Assembly (NCBI GenBank): GCA_905221605.1
Contig: CAJNDS010002143.1
Coordinates: 570,061 to 634,060 of the forward strand
Length of the DNA stretch: 64,000 nucleotides
Origin: Symbiodinium natans
Lineage: Eukaryota; Sar; Dinophyceae; Suessiales; Symbiodiniaceae
Direction of reading: 5' to 3'
Shown here piece after piece: positions 55,182 through 64,000 of this stretch; the stretch's first letter is position 1, and the number at the start of each line of letters is the position of its first letter. Under the pieces are notes generated by a model. It made no database searches and was not told the origin of the DNA. It saw nothing but the letters and a program-made list of their open reading frames with translations. Made by a program: the position numbers and the translations under genes.

Positions 55182-55940
55182 GTGAAGACCTTCTCTCTGA
55201 TGAGCCTGCAGCTCTTGGTGGTCTTCGCCGAGATGGTGCGCCTCTGATCATAACGTACTAAGAAATTATGTACAATGTATATGTACCCTCCTGAAAGAAG
55301 AAGAAGAATAACATAAAAAAAACAACAGTAATAATAATAACAATAATAATAATAGAAATAATAGTAATAGTAATATTAATAATAGCAATAATAATAATAC
55401 TAATAATAAGAATAATAATAGTAAATAGTATACGTACACACATCTATCTGGCTAACGATCTGTGACAAGATCGTCATCGACCACTACCAGCTGTGGCACA
55501 ACGTCCTCACCGAGATGCGCGAGGGACGCTTCATTGACATCGGGCAAGAGGTGGGTTGCTGAATGCCTTGAAGGGATCGTGCCGCCAACGCTAGTTGCAT
55601 GTTCTTTCAGATGCTACTCGCCAGTCCGTGCGAACGACTGTATGCAATAAGCAGGTTCTGTTCTACAGCTCCGGCTTCTGCACGCTGCTTGCTATCATGG
55701 CATCTTGACTGATATCACTGATATTGGTTGATCTGATCTTGGCTTTGCATTGGTTTTGGCATTCTTCCGAACAAAAGCAACAAGCCGTCCGTGCCGGCCT
55801 GGCGGGCACAAACTGCAGGCGAGAAGCATCCAGTTATGCATAGTGTTGCATAGTTAAGCCTGAGGTGATGTTTTGCGTCAAGGACCGATACCCTTTGAAC
55901 TACTGGATTCGCGGCAGCACTCATTGAAACACATGTTCCC
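55182..55940 (+). CDS. multi-exon segment around an (AAT)n intron, unknown
   Basis: About 55182-55233: KTFSLMSLQLLVVFAEM, donor ATG|GTGCGC. About 55471-55551: IVIDHYQLWHNVLTEMREGR then FIDIGQE, donor GAG|GTGGGT. About 55611-55655: MLLASPCERLYAISR. About 55866-55925: MFCVKDRYPLNYWIRGSTH. The second exon is the strongest. The intron between the first two (about 55234-55470) is an (AAT)n-rich tract. No family recognised. Confidence 0.45.
55300..55437. repeat. (AAT)n intronic microsatellite
   Basis: AATAATAATAACAATAATAA and variants for about 130 bp between two coding-like exons. Confidence 0.9.
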
Positions 55941-56310
55941 CATATGGTGTGGCACATATTCTCGTCGATGCCGCCGTTCACTCCGACAACCGCATTGAGG
56001 ATGATGGCGTTGACAACCTTACTCTCCGGATCCTTCTGGGGAATGACCCGTGCGGTGGTTCAGACAACCATGCACTTCCAGATCCTCGGACCCGGAATCC
56101 ATGCAACCTCGATTTGGTAACATCCCCGCGAATTAGCCAGGCAATGTCCACGTGCCCAACGCATTCCGCATGCTAAGGATTGTTGGGATTCTCTGCTGCT
56201 CCATGTGCGGAGGAGCCGCAGCTTGGCTGGAGTGCTAAAAGGCAAGTTCCAAAGAGGGACCTTGGGCATCATGGTTGCGGGCCTGGGGTTCGAAGCCGCA
56301 AGCCCAACCT

Positions 56311-56376
56311 CGGATTTAGGGTTTAGGGTTTAGGGTTTAGGGTTTAGGGTTTAGGGTTTAGGGTTTAGGGTTTAGG
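56311..56376. repeat. TTTAGGG array
   Basis: Nine perfect units. The DNA between 55980 and 56310 holds a weak frame (HSDNRIEDDGVDNLTLRILL, about 55980-56040) with no other support. Confidence 0.95.
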
Positions 56377-56550
56377 GGATCAAAAAGCGAACCCACCCCC
56401 ACATGTGGAACGAGTCAGGGCTCCAAGCCCAAGGCCATCGTGCCAGGATTTTACATGGCCAATCCATGAACCATGACAAGCCCATGACAAGATCCATAGA
56501 AAGCCACGACAGAGGACCAACAAAAGCCCCAATCACATCCCACAAGGTCT

Positions 56551-56714
56551 ATCCTAAACCCTAAACCCTAAACCCTAAACCCCACACCCCAAACCCCAAA
56601 CCCCAAACCCCAAACTCTAAACCCTAAACCCTAAACCCTAAGCCCTAAACCCTAAACCCTAAACCCTAAACCCTAAACCCTAAACCCTAAACCCTAAACC
56701 CTAAACCCTAAACC
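56551..56714. repeat. CCCTAAA array with a CCCCAAA block
   Basis: Over 20 units, including five CCCCAAA in a row (56586-56620). Confidence 0.96.
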
Positions 56715-56726
56715 AGTTGTGGAAAG

Positions 56727-56844
56727 GTGGCTTCGACGTTGGTGAAGGAGGTGCAGGGCCCCAAGCTCCTAATGGCCACCCTGGCCCCGGGGTGGCTTCT
56801 GGGAGCCACCGCCAACGTGCCTTGGGGGCACGAAGCCATCGGAA
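56727..56844 (+). CDS. exon island, unknown
   Basis: After GGAAAG (AG|G) the frame reads VASTLVKEVQGPKLLMATLA then PGWLLGATANVPWGHEAIG. The composition is strongly protein-like. It has C-rich telomere-type arrays on both sides (CCCTAAA left, ACAACCCT right). No family recognised. Confidence 0.55.
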
Positions 56845-56847
56845 ACC

Positions 56848-56969
56848 CTGAAAAACCCTAAGCCCTTAACCCTACAACCCTACAACCCTACAACCCTACA
56901 ACCCTACAACCCTACAACCCTACAACCCTACAACCCTACAACCCTACAACCCTACAACCCTACAACCCG
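56848..56969. repeat. (ACAACCCT)n octamer array
   Basis: About 13 perfect octamers of CCCTACAA, a uniform variant not seen elsewhere in the window. Confidence 0.95.
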
Positions 56970-56984
56970 AAGGGCGCAGCTAGC

Positions 56985-58050
56985 TACGGAAAGGCCAGCC
57001 GACAATGGCATCGCTCCTGAGGTGCTGGTAAGCCGGGTTTTCGTACAGGAGACGGACCGCGTGGTTCTGGGATCGACAGGTGGGGGTCCGCTTGCAAGAC
57101 AGTGCGGGTCGCTTCGGGGTGCTGAGGCGTTTTTTCTGTTTTTTGAGGCCTTTTTTCGAGGGGTCCCTGCGCAACTCCCCTCCAACTGAGCATGGTGAGC
57201 AACATTGAGTGATGAAGCTTTGTGATCCTGAGCTTTGCCGAATGCTTTTTACGAGCACGCGCACCTTTTGCATGTGTCCCGATGGTGGTAGGATTATCGA
57301 TGCTGCTCCTATGTATTTTGACGATGGACGCAGGCTCGGGGTTGCCCATGCAGCGTTCAGCCAATTGTTTCGGGTTGCGTGCAGGGGCGTAAATATAGGG
57401 GCATGTAGGAAACAATGTGGTTTCCTGGTTCTAAGATAACTTTGCAGAGTCGTACAGACGAGCCAGCAACCCAGTGTTTGGCCGTGGTATTCAGGGGCCT
57501 CAGCCTCCTGCTGTCTCAAGCTTGTTACTTGTCTCAAGCTGTTGCGGCGGCCGGCATCTGTCAGGCAGGTACCTGATCCTGTGTAAACCAGACGATTTTA
57601 TGCGTCTCGGCCGATCCAAGAATGTTCTTCAGCTCGCAGGGAGACCGACAGCAGATTGATTGTGATGGCGTTCTTGCAGCCTGTTCTCCTTCTCGTGTCT
57701 CTGCAAAGGAAAATTATAGTTGCTATGAACTCCACGTTGATGGTGGTAGCCGCTTGGCTGCACTTTTGAAGGTTGTTGGTGGTTTACAGGTGTGCTTTTC
57801 CCGTATGCGCCCGCAAGTTGGGATTGCAGGGTAGGTGCATCTGCGCTGGCAGGTGAGCATTCCGTTCTTCGTCCTGTCTTTCTGTTTCATCCACACTGGT
57901 GAGGTGGGAGTGGGATCGCTGGACTCCAGCCACGAGTAGAGCATAGGCATAGGCATAGACATTTCTTGATGGAGTCCGTTTCAGCAGTTGCCTCGACCTC
58001 ACCAACCAGCGCCCGTGCTCCCTGCGCGTGTACACTCTTTGTACCATCCC
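56985..58050. other. weakly coding region, no secure gene
   Basis: Competing frames on both strands. One + frame at 57209-57439 contains GGRIIDAAPMYFDDGRRLGV, which resembles aldo-keto reductase text (HIDTAPxY) only superficially. Confidence 0.35.
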
Positions 58051-58131
58051 GAAACCCTAAACCCTAAACCCTAAACTTTAAACCCTAAACCCTAAACCCT
58101 AAACCTCAAACCCTGAACCTTAAACCCTCAA
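58051..58131. repeat. CCCTAAA array
   Basis: About 11 units. Ends at the acceptor AACAG of the exon at 58135. Confidence 0.95.
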
Positions 58132-58134
58132 CAG

Positions 58135-58182
58135 GCAGTCGTTGACGAGGACGTGGAGAACGCTTTGGAGGATCGGTTCTGG
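58135..58182 (+). CDS. short acidic exon, unknown
   Basis: Acceptor CAACAG|GCA and donor TGG|GTGCTT bound exactly 16 codons: AVVDEDVENALEDRFW. Telomere-type arrays on both sides. Confidence 0.55.
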
Positions 58183-58251
58183 GTGCTTGCGCTTTGCGTT
58201 CCACCAGCCCCTTTCCCAAAAAGTGTGCACGCCGACTTTCGGAAATCGCCC

Positions 58252-58366
58252 GAAACCCTAAACCCTAAACCCTAAACCCTAAACCCTAAACCCTAAACCC
58301 TAAACCCTAAACCCTAAACCCTAAACCCTAAACCCTAAACCCTAAACCCTAAACCCTAAACCCTAA
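58252..58366. repeat. CCCTAAA array
   Basis: Sixteen nearly perfect units. Confidence 0.97.
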
Positions 58367-59513
58367 GTTGCACAAGAGGCTGGCCATGCAAGGGAGCAGT
58401 CCAGACCAGCGGACCAAGTCGCCGCTCTGCTGCAGTGGGTGCTCTTGAAAAGTGAAGGACACCCAGGGGCTTGAGCTGCTTGAGGCGCTTTCGTCGGGTT
58501 TTAGCAGTTTTAGCCTGCCCTTCTCAGACTCATATACGGCCCCTCCCTGCGCTTCTGGGTTAGCAGTGTCACAGCGCAGGGGAAGCAGCGAGGTTTCAGT
58601 CATGTTGCGGTGAGCGTTTTCTGTGGTATGTTGACAGCTTGAAGGGCGTCTCTGCCTTATCTCCCCAGCAGACAGCTATTGAATCCCAGGCTCCGCCTCA
58701 ATCAGACGCACTGCGACGGGACGCTGCAGTAATTGATTGCTTGCTCTTTCGTGTGCGCCTTTTGGAATTCCTCTCAGACGCAGTCTTGAGAAGTGAGTGC
58801 CCTTGACCGCATGTTTCCATTTCTCTTGCCTGAAAGGAGACTGGCCCGCCTCTGCAGAGGTCTGCTTCGGTGCCTCGACTTTTGCTTTTTGCACCATCGT
58901 AAATGGGCTGCCTCGCGTCGTACTCTTTTTTTGACTCACCCGGATTTTCGACTTGTTTTCCGGGCTCGACATCATCCGAGCTACTGACTTCACGGCCGAC
59001 CAAGGAGCCTGCGCTGACCGTCTTCAGCTTGTAGGCGAGCTTGCTTGAAGCAGCCTGGGTGGATCGAAATGCGCGGCACGGGGAAGGCGCGCCCAACAGC
59101 GCGGCCCGCAGCTGCCAGGCAGGCGCATTCCTAGCCTAGCATTGCTGGCTACAAAGGCCAGGGTGAGACGCCACCAAAAGGGTGGCTTGTGGAATGTGCA
59201 TGTCCGTCGGGTATCTCCCGCGATCATTTCTCTGATCTGAGCATCTGATCTGAGCATCTGATCTGAGCATCTGATCTGAGCATCTGCTCTCTTTGTGCCA
59301 TCCAAGGTTCCACCGCAGCTACTGCCTGCTGTTAGTTTCTGCATTTTAGTCATCGCGGTCTCTCGCCGCGTTATTTGCGTGTGGCTTCCCACCGCTGGGC
59401 GGCTTTATTTTAAGTGTTTCGGCATTGCCAGCCATCCAAAGAGAAGGCGCGAGGCAGGTCTCGGGAGCTTGCGAGACTGACCAGGGACTTTCGAAGTAGT
59501 TGAGTCTGCAATA
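58367..59513. other. no secure gene; 13-bp tandem repeat
   Basis: Short frames on both strands. A tandem repeat of GATCTGAGCATCT (four copies) lies at 59231-59286. Confidence 0.5.
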
Positions 59514-59612
59514 TGGGGGTTTACGAAAATAAGGGACCCCTAATAAAGACCCCCAAATAGTAGGATCCCCTTTTTACAAGGACCCCAATAAGGTACCCCT
59601 GCTATAGCCCCA
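59514..59612. mobile_element. family A element, long form
   Basis: TGGGGGTTTACGAAAATAAG, GGACCCCTAATAAAGACCCC, CAAATAGTAGGATCCCC, CAAGGACCCCAATAAGGTACCCC. Confidence 0.8.
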
Positions 59613-59652
59613 GATTGTGCATGATTGTACTTGGGGGTAACCGCTTGCAGGC

Positions 59653-60348
59653 TTGCAATCTCATCCTGGAAGCGTCGGCACAGCCACTTACACACACAAA
59701 TTCCCCAGAGCGGCAGGTCCTATGCACCTGGGACCGTCTTTGAGGGAAGAATTGGGTCCATCAACTTCCTTATACAGCATATTCATGTTGAAGGTGCCTT
59801 CGCCATGGACCTTTGTACTGCATTGCTGCGCTGTTAAACTGGCCAACCGGCTCAACAGGAGCTGCGAAAGCCAATGCGGAAGTTTCTTCTCGCTTGTGCA
59901 GACCATGCACTCGAAAAGAGCTCTATTTGATGGCGCAGAGGAGAGCACATGCTTCTACCCCGGCGAGACCGAACTTTGGAATTGCATCTTTGTTAGTAGT
60001 TTAGTCTTTCTTGAGGGGTGGTTTGTTTGCATAAGGTCTGTAGTACGCATTGGGAGAAGGAAGGCAGGAAGGGAACATCATGACGTTATGGGGAATTGCT
60101 TCCAAACCCAGACTTGGATACTTTCCCAACCCGACATGCAAGCCGTTCCGGGCAAATGGTGGGGGCGGGGCGGGCCCTCAAGTGTCATGGGCATCGTGGG
60201 AACTCGCACAGATGCATCACGCGTGGGACAAGCTGTCGTGCAGAAAGCTCTTGGCTCGCACACTTGGATTGAGTCGCCACGTAGCAGCATTGACAGAGAG
60301 TTCCAGGAGCTTGTCGATCGTCTTGCCAAGATTGTGGAGGAAGAGTGA
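59653..60348 (+). CDS. 231-codon open frame, unknown
   Basis: The longest + strand frame in the last 15 kb. The final third (about 60180-60348) is convincing: VMGIVGTRTDASRVGQAVVQ, then SIDREFQELVDRLAKIVEEE before the TGA. The front part is less protein-like and may contain introns. No motif recognised. The locus starts just after a family A element. Confidence 0.4.
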   Translation: MQSHPGSVGTATYTHKFPRAAGPMHLGPSLREELGPSTSLYSIFMLKVPSPWTFVLHCCAVKLANRLNRSCESQCGSFFSLVQTMHSKRALFDGAEESTCFYPGETELWNCIFVSSLVFLEGWFVCIRSVVRIGRRKAGREHHDVMGNCFQTQTWILSQPDMQAVPGKWWGRGGPSSVMGIVGTRTDASRVGQAVVQKALGSHTWIESPRSSIDREFQELVDRLAKIVEEE

Positions 60349-60595
60349 GAGACACTCGGGCTGGTCTTGCATAAGCCATAGCCATACGTTACGAGAAGGG
60401 GGAGCCCCCAACCCCACATGCCTTTTTTGAAACCGTGCAAGCTTGCGATCAAGAACCTACCGCCGTCCAGAGGAATTGTTGCAAAAACTGTTTCAATCTA
60501 GCATACTTCTACTACGTTTAGTTGATTTCTCTCTATTCTAGTTTTAAAAACCGAAGAAAAGTGTCGAAGCAACATCTACTCACGTATATGTGCAC

Positions 60596-60690
60596 ACACA
60601 TATGTATGTATGTATGTATGTACGTACGTACGTATGTACGTACGTACGTATGTATGTATGTATGTATGTATGTATGTATGTATGTATGAA
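60596..60690. repeat. (TATG)n / (TACG)n tetramer microsatellite
   Basis: GTATGTATGTATGTACGTAC and so on, about 90 bp. Confidence 0.95.
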
Positions 60691-61350
60691 TGACAACCCC
60701 GCCCCGCATGATCCATGTCCATGTTTTTGGTGCTTGCCTACCCTTGGCTTGCGCCTGTATTGAAAGTCTTGAAAGCGCCGGCACTTGTGATACGTTGTTA
60801 TCTTTGGCATGAAGTCATGTCTTCTTCCTTGCTGCAATGTCATTGATCTGCAACGAGGGAAGAAAAATGGCATCAATCGAGGCTAAGACTGTTTTTGGCG
60901 GCTGCCTTTGGAGTTTAGCGGTTCTGTGCCTTGTCACGGCAAGCACAAGCATAGCCGGGCTTTAGCCGCATTTTAATGAGTGTAGATGACAAGCTCCCAA
61001 ACATTGCAATTCACGTGTGCCGATATCTGCGCTGCCTCGAGGTCACGAAGTCTTCGGAGACATGCTTGTCACGCTCCTGCAGGGGTAGAACGTAGAACGG
61101 AATTGAGCCTGACATGTATCAGGCTTGGCTCAATGTCTGCACCACGCATGAATGAGCTACAACACATCTCCACTCCAAGACTCGGAGGAAGCAGCCATCC
61201 GAGTACAGCGCACCCTGCACGAGCTTTACCCGGCTTTACCCAACCACACTGTAGCACCGAGTAGCTTAGCCTAGGTAAACAAACTGTTGCAAAAAATGTA
61301 CGAGCAGCTCTGTGGAGCTTTTTAAACACGTCCAGTCGGGCTGTCGGCTC

Positions 61351-61673
61351 ATGTCTTCAGCTTCCGACTCCTACGACTCCTACCAGACCGTCACCGACCA
61401 GACGGACAGTGACGATGATCCTAACAGTTGGGGCCAGAAGCCGCGGAGGCAACGTTGCAGGCGCCGGGGCTCGGCGAAAAGTTGGGGCTTGCTGTTTTTT
61501 TTTTTTTTTGTTTTCTTTGTTTCGAGGGGTTAGGTTCTAACCACAACCAACCAACAAAGTCTCAAGGGGCCCGAGAGAACAGCAACTGCCAGCTGCATGC
61601 CTGCAGAAGGTGCCCACCCTTCTGTACTGCCAGTCGCATCTGCCACGCGTGCTATGCCGCTCAGATGACATAA
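61351..61673 (+). CDS. small Cys-rich putative zinc-binding protein
   Basis: ATG at 61351 opens MSSASDSYDSYQTVTDQTDS, DDDPNSWGQKPRRQRC, with a GC-type donor (GCAG|GCGCCG) at 61460. A second exon, about 61560-61671, reads ARENSNCQLHACRRCPPFCT then ASRICHACYAAQMT and stops. The spacing C-x4-C-x2-C-x3-C-x5-C-x2-C is typical of a zinc-binding module. The intron includes a T-run. The exact acceptor is unresolved, so total length is about 70-75 aa. Function unknown. Confidence 0.5.
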
Positions 61674-61758
61674 AGGTCCAAGGGATGTCTTTCCGACTGT
61701 AGTTTCTTGAGGAGGCGGCAGATCAGATTGCAACGACTCCGTAAGACCAGGATCTTGT

Positions 61759-61843
61759 GGGGGTTTACGATCATAAGGGACCCCTAAAATAGAAAGTTCC
61801 CCTTATACTAAGTAGTATGGTACCCCTAACATCGTAAACCCCC
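61759..61843. mobile_element. family A element with perfect 13-bp terminal inverted repeats
   Basis: 85 bp. GGGGGTTTACGAT at 61759-61771 and ATCGTAAACCCCC at 61831-61843. TTGT flanks both sides (61755-61758 and 61844-61847), consistent with a 4-bp target-site duplication. No coding capacity. The best-preserved copy. Confidence 0.88.
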
Positions 61844-61860
61844 TTGTGACTTCTGCTCAG

Positions 61861-62005
61861 CGATTGGAGCCCCCTGTCAGATTTGCCAGCTTATCCTGTA
61901 TTTGCTCGTCTTCCCGCTGTGGACGAAGTGGCTGGTAACCAGTCCGATGCCAACTCGGTATTGGCACCAGGAGGGCCTGAAGTTGCAACTGGAAGAGACA
62001 TGAGC
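61861..62005 (+). CDS. exon, unknown (same gene as 62135)
   Basis: After CTGCTCAG the frame reads DWSPLSDLPAYPVFARLPAV then DEVAGNQSDANSVLAPGGPE and VATGRDMSSS. Strongly protein-like. Followed by a telomere-type array, then by the exon at 62135. Confidence 0.55.
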
Positions 62006-62015
62006 AGTTCAAGCC

Positions 62016-62113
62016 CTGAACCCTAAACCCTAAACCCTAAACCCTAAACCCTAAACCCGAAACCCGAAACCCGAAACCCGAAACCCGAAACCCGAAACCC
62101 GAAACCCGAAACC
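62016..62113. repeat. CCCTAAA then (CCCGAAA)8 array
   Basis: Five CCCTAAA units turn into eight CCCGAAA units, a uniform point variant. It lies between the exons at 61861 and 62135. Confidence 0.95.
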
Positions 62114-62134
62114 TAAACGTTGACCTTGCCACAG

Positions 62135-62532
62135 AATTTGCCAAGCAGTTTGCCATCCCTGAGCACGGCAGCGCACGCACGAAAAAAATCGTTGTACCCG
62201 TGGCACTACCCTTGTGCCCTGGCCAGGGCTTCCCTGACTGGCCCGTGATTCCCACAACGAGCGGACGGTCCATCGCTCTGGAAGCCCAAACGAGGGCCAT
62301 TGACATGACGCCTCTACCAATGGACTCGCGCAGTTGCCACTCGGCCGGTCCCTGGTGTTCACGTGTTCCGTTTCGGAGGACTCTGCATTGATGTGGGTTG
62401 CAAGGGCGGGGGTCTGGCGTGCCCCTGTAGACTGCGCGTGTATACACTTGCAGTCTCAGCTCTGCTCGAAGGCAACTACTCGTGTTACTCGTCGAGTGCT
62501 GGCGCCGGCGACACCGCTTCGGTGGGCTTCGA
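62135..62532 (+). CDS. exons, unknown
   Basis: After TTGCCACAG: FAKQFAIPEHGSARTKKIVV, then PVALPLCPGQGFPDWPVIPT and TSGRSIALEAQTRAIDMTPL (to about 62335). A further coding-like piece at about 62453-62532 reads VSALLEGNYSCYSSSAGAGD then TASVGFE with donor GAG|GTGGGT. Not recognised. Confidence 0.5.
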
Positions 62533-62727
62533 GGTGGGTCACAGACATCTGCGAGTGCAGAGTTGCTGAACATCGAGTAGGAGTAGGCCCCCTGTGTCCC
62601 GAAAGTAGCTCTACAAAGCACTCAGTGACAAAGATTCGAAGCAAGATGCCCGCGACAAGGGAAAGGGGGGGAGGGAATGGGGGGTTTGGGACTGGGACCT
62701 CGAGAAGCGCCTCCAAGGTTTGATAAG

Positions 62728-62890
62728 ACTCAGAATGTTTAAGGTCTGCGTGTGCGGCGATGTACCGCGTCAGGTTGGTCTCACGCTGAACGACCCTGTG
62801 TTGATCAAGAAGAAGGTCTATGCGGTTTATCCGGTTCTTCTTGCATCCGAGAACTTTCACGACTGGTGGGTGGCTGCAGACAAGAGACAC
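62728..62890 (+). CDS. exon, unknown
   Basis: GDVPRQVGLTLNDPVLIKKK then VYAVYPVLLASENFHDWWVA. Alternating beta-like pattern, convincing as protein. The frame continues to 63043, but later residues look less coding. A minus-strand frame over the same DNA is judged a shadow. Confidence 0.5.
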
Positions 62891-63722
62891 GCACACCCAA
62901 CTCCATTCTGGAGATCACGGACAGCTGCACAGTCGGGCGTGTATACATACGTGTCCGAAGATGCTTGGCTGCATGGTGTTGCATGGTCGCCATTGGTCTC
63001 GCAAGCTGATTGTGGAAATCTTCAAAACACGAAGAAGCCCTAAACCCTAAGCCCTAAATCCGGTTTGCCTGACATGGCCACCTGTTGCCCCTAACAGGGC
63101 CTGGCACAAGAACCAAAACGCATCTGGCAGCTAAGAGCTGGGTCTGTGGGTCAGGGTTTAGGGGTTTAGGGGGGTGGGGAAATAGAGGGATCAGACTAAG
63201 TCCCAGGAGGATTTTCCTCGTTCAATGGTGGGGGTTGATCTAGACTCCTTGTTGGGTCTCTGTGACGGTGTGTTCTCTGTGGTTCTCGGATGCCAAAGAA
63301 CTCCCAGAATTTCGATGAAACCTGACATGCTTTACCTCAGCTTTCCCAGCCAAGGCATGCACCAAGCCGCCAGAGAAACGAACAGACGTGTCGGAGGCGT
63401 CGCAGAACGCCACCACTACATACATAGATGTATACATATACTTCTGTATATATGCATACATACATGCAGAGAGAGAAGGAGTCACTAGAACACATGCAAC
63501 GATTCTTGTTACAGTGCATGGCAAGAGCACATACATAAGTTCTATTTAACGTTTAGCCACAAACAGGCAAAGAAGCATGCTGCGGTACTTGTGTCCGCAA
63601 GTCCATCGGACAACGTCGCGCAGCCTGCAAGGTTCTGGGTGGGGTCTACATCCTTGCATGCGTCACCTGGAGGCGCAGACAGCCTTCTGCAAGTTTGCAG
63701 CATTCGTGACGTGTCGGCTCCA

Positions 63723-63921
63723 ATCCCGTCAGTCCCGACAACTTCAAGAAGCTCTCGTCCGCCACGACATTGAAGCTCGGCAATGAAAAGGGAGCCACGA
63801 GCAGCGTGCGGCATGCATGCCGCTTCGGCATGTGGTTGGGCATAGTGGCGAGGGACACGCCTGCCTCAAACAGAACAAAGGTAGGAGAAGAGAGACAGGT
63901 CTTCAACATTCCGGTCAGATG
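63723..63921 (+). CDS. exon at the right edge, unknown
   Basis: SNPVSPDNFKKLSSATTLKL, then GNEKGATSSVRHACRFGMWL and GIVARDTPAS, ending VFNIPVR and a TGA. Probably a terminal exon; upstream junction not seen. Microsatellite (CATA)n at 63418-63465 lies before it. Confidence 0.4.
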
Positions 63922-64000
63922 ATTTCTCTTGCTACCATCGTTATATGTTTTTTTTTTTTCATAAGATGCCGTGCAGATCGCCAGCCGTCTCGCTCATGGG

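Noticed and set aside
57209-57439. Aldo-keto reductase fragment
   Set aside because: Only GGRIIDAAPMYFDDG resembles the family; no catalytic Lys or His context and no neighbouring exon supports it.
1-64000. tRNA, rRNA, spliced-leader RNA or snRNA genes
   Set aside because: I looked for T-loop strings (GGTTCGAATCC type) and for the dinoflagellate leader core CCATTTTGGCTCAAG and saw none; short or divergent RNA genes could still be missed by eye.

Overview
The window looks like nuclear DNA of a dinoflagellate. (1) TTTAGGG/CCCTAAA telomere-type arrays are scattered through the interior instead of sitting at an end. (2) Genes are split into very short exons (24-240 nt) whose introns use GC and GA donors as well as GT, normally with an AG|G acceptor. 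(3) Every convincing coding exon is on the + strand, as in dinoflagellate unidirectional gene clusters. (4) There is a head-to-tail tandem gene array. Genus and species cannot be told from the sequence alone. Because exons are so short, most long open frames on either strand are shadows; the gene calls here come from joining exons across AG|G junctions by hand.

Layout. 0-2.3 kb: unrecognised exons and an AT-rich patch. 2.5-3.9 kb: a short-chain dehydrogenase/reductase (SDR) with one GC-AG intron. 4-6.1 kb: many small coiled-coil-like exons, one with a 17-bp duplication. 9.0-14.2 kb: a divergent protein kinase in at least 12 exons (glycine loop, VALK, HRDVNS, DFG, GDCRYW). 14.2-16.2 kb: a complete five-exon ADP-ribosylglycohydrolase with three GA-AG introns. 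16.7-17.4 kb: a J-domain protein with micro-exons of 24-42 nt. 22.3-24.1 kb: two exons with a CWD-CC cysteine motif. 28-36.9 kb: exon islands separated by telomere-type arrays, including coiled-coil exons (34.3-35.5 kb). 42.8-51.5 kb: four copies of a 2.1-kb tandem unit. 53-64 kb: more unrecognised exons, a small Cys-rich protein and repeats.

Two mobile-element-like families are dispersed here. Family A is about 80 bp with GGGGGTTTACGAT termini; family B is a short palindromic element with a 17-bp terminal repeat, one copy of which lies inside a kinase intron.

The most striking structure: at seven places a unique island of about 85-180 bp, usually carrying an exon, has CCCTAAA repeats on its left and TTTAGGG repeats on its right. 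That is the polarity of a DNA fragment capped by telomeres at both ends. In transcript terms it puts C-rich repeat before acceptors and G-rich repeat after donors. No functional link among the genes is evident beyond sharing one transcriptional direction.
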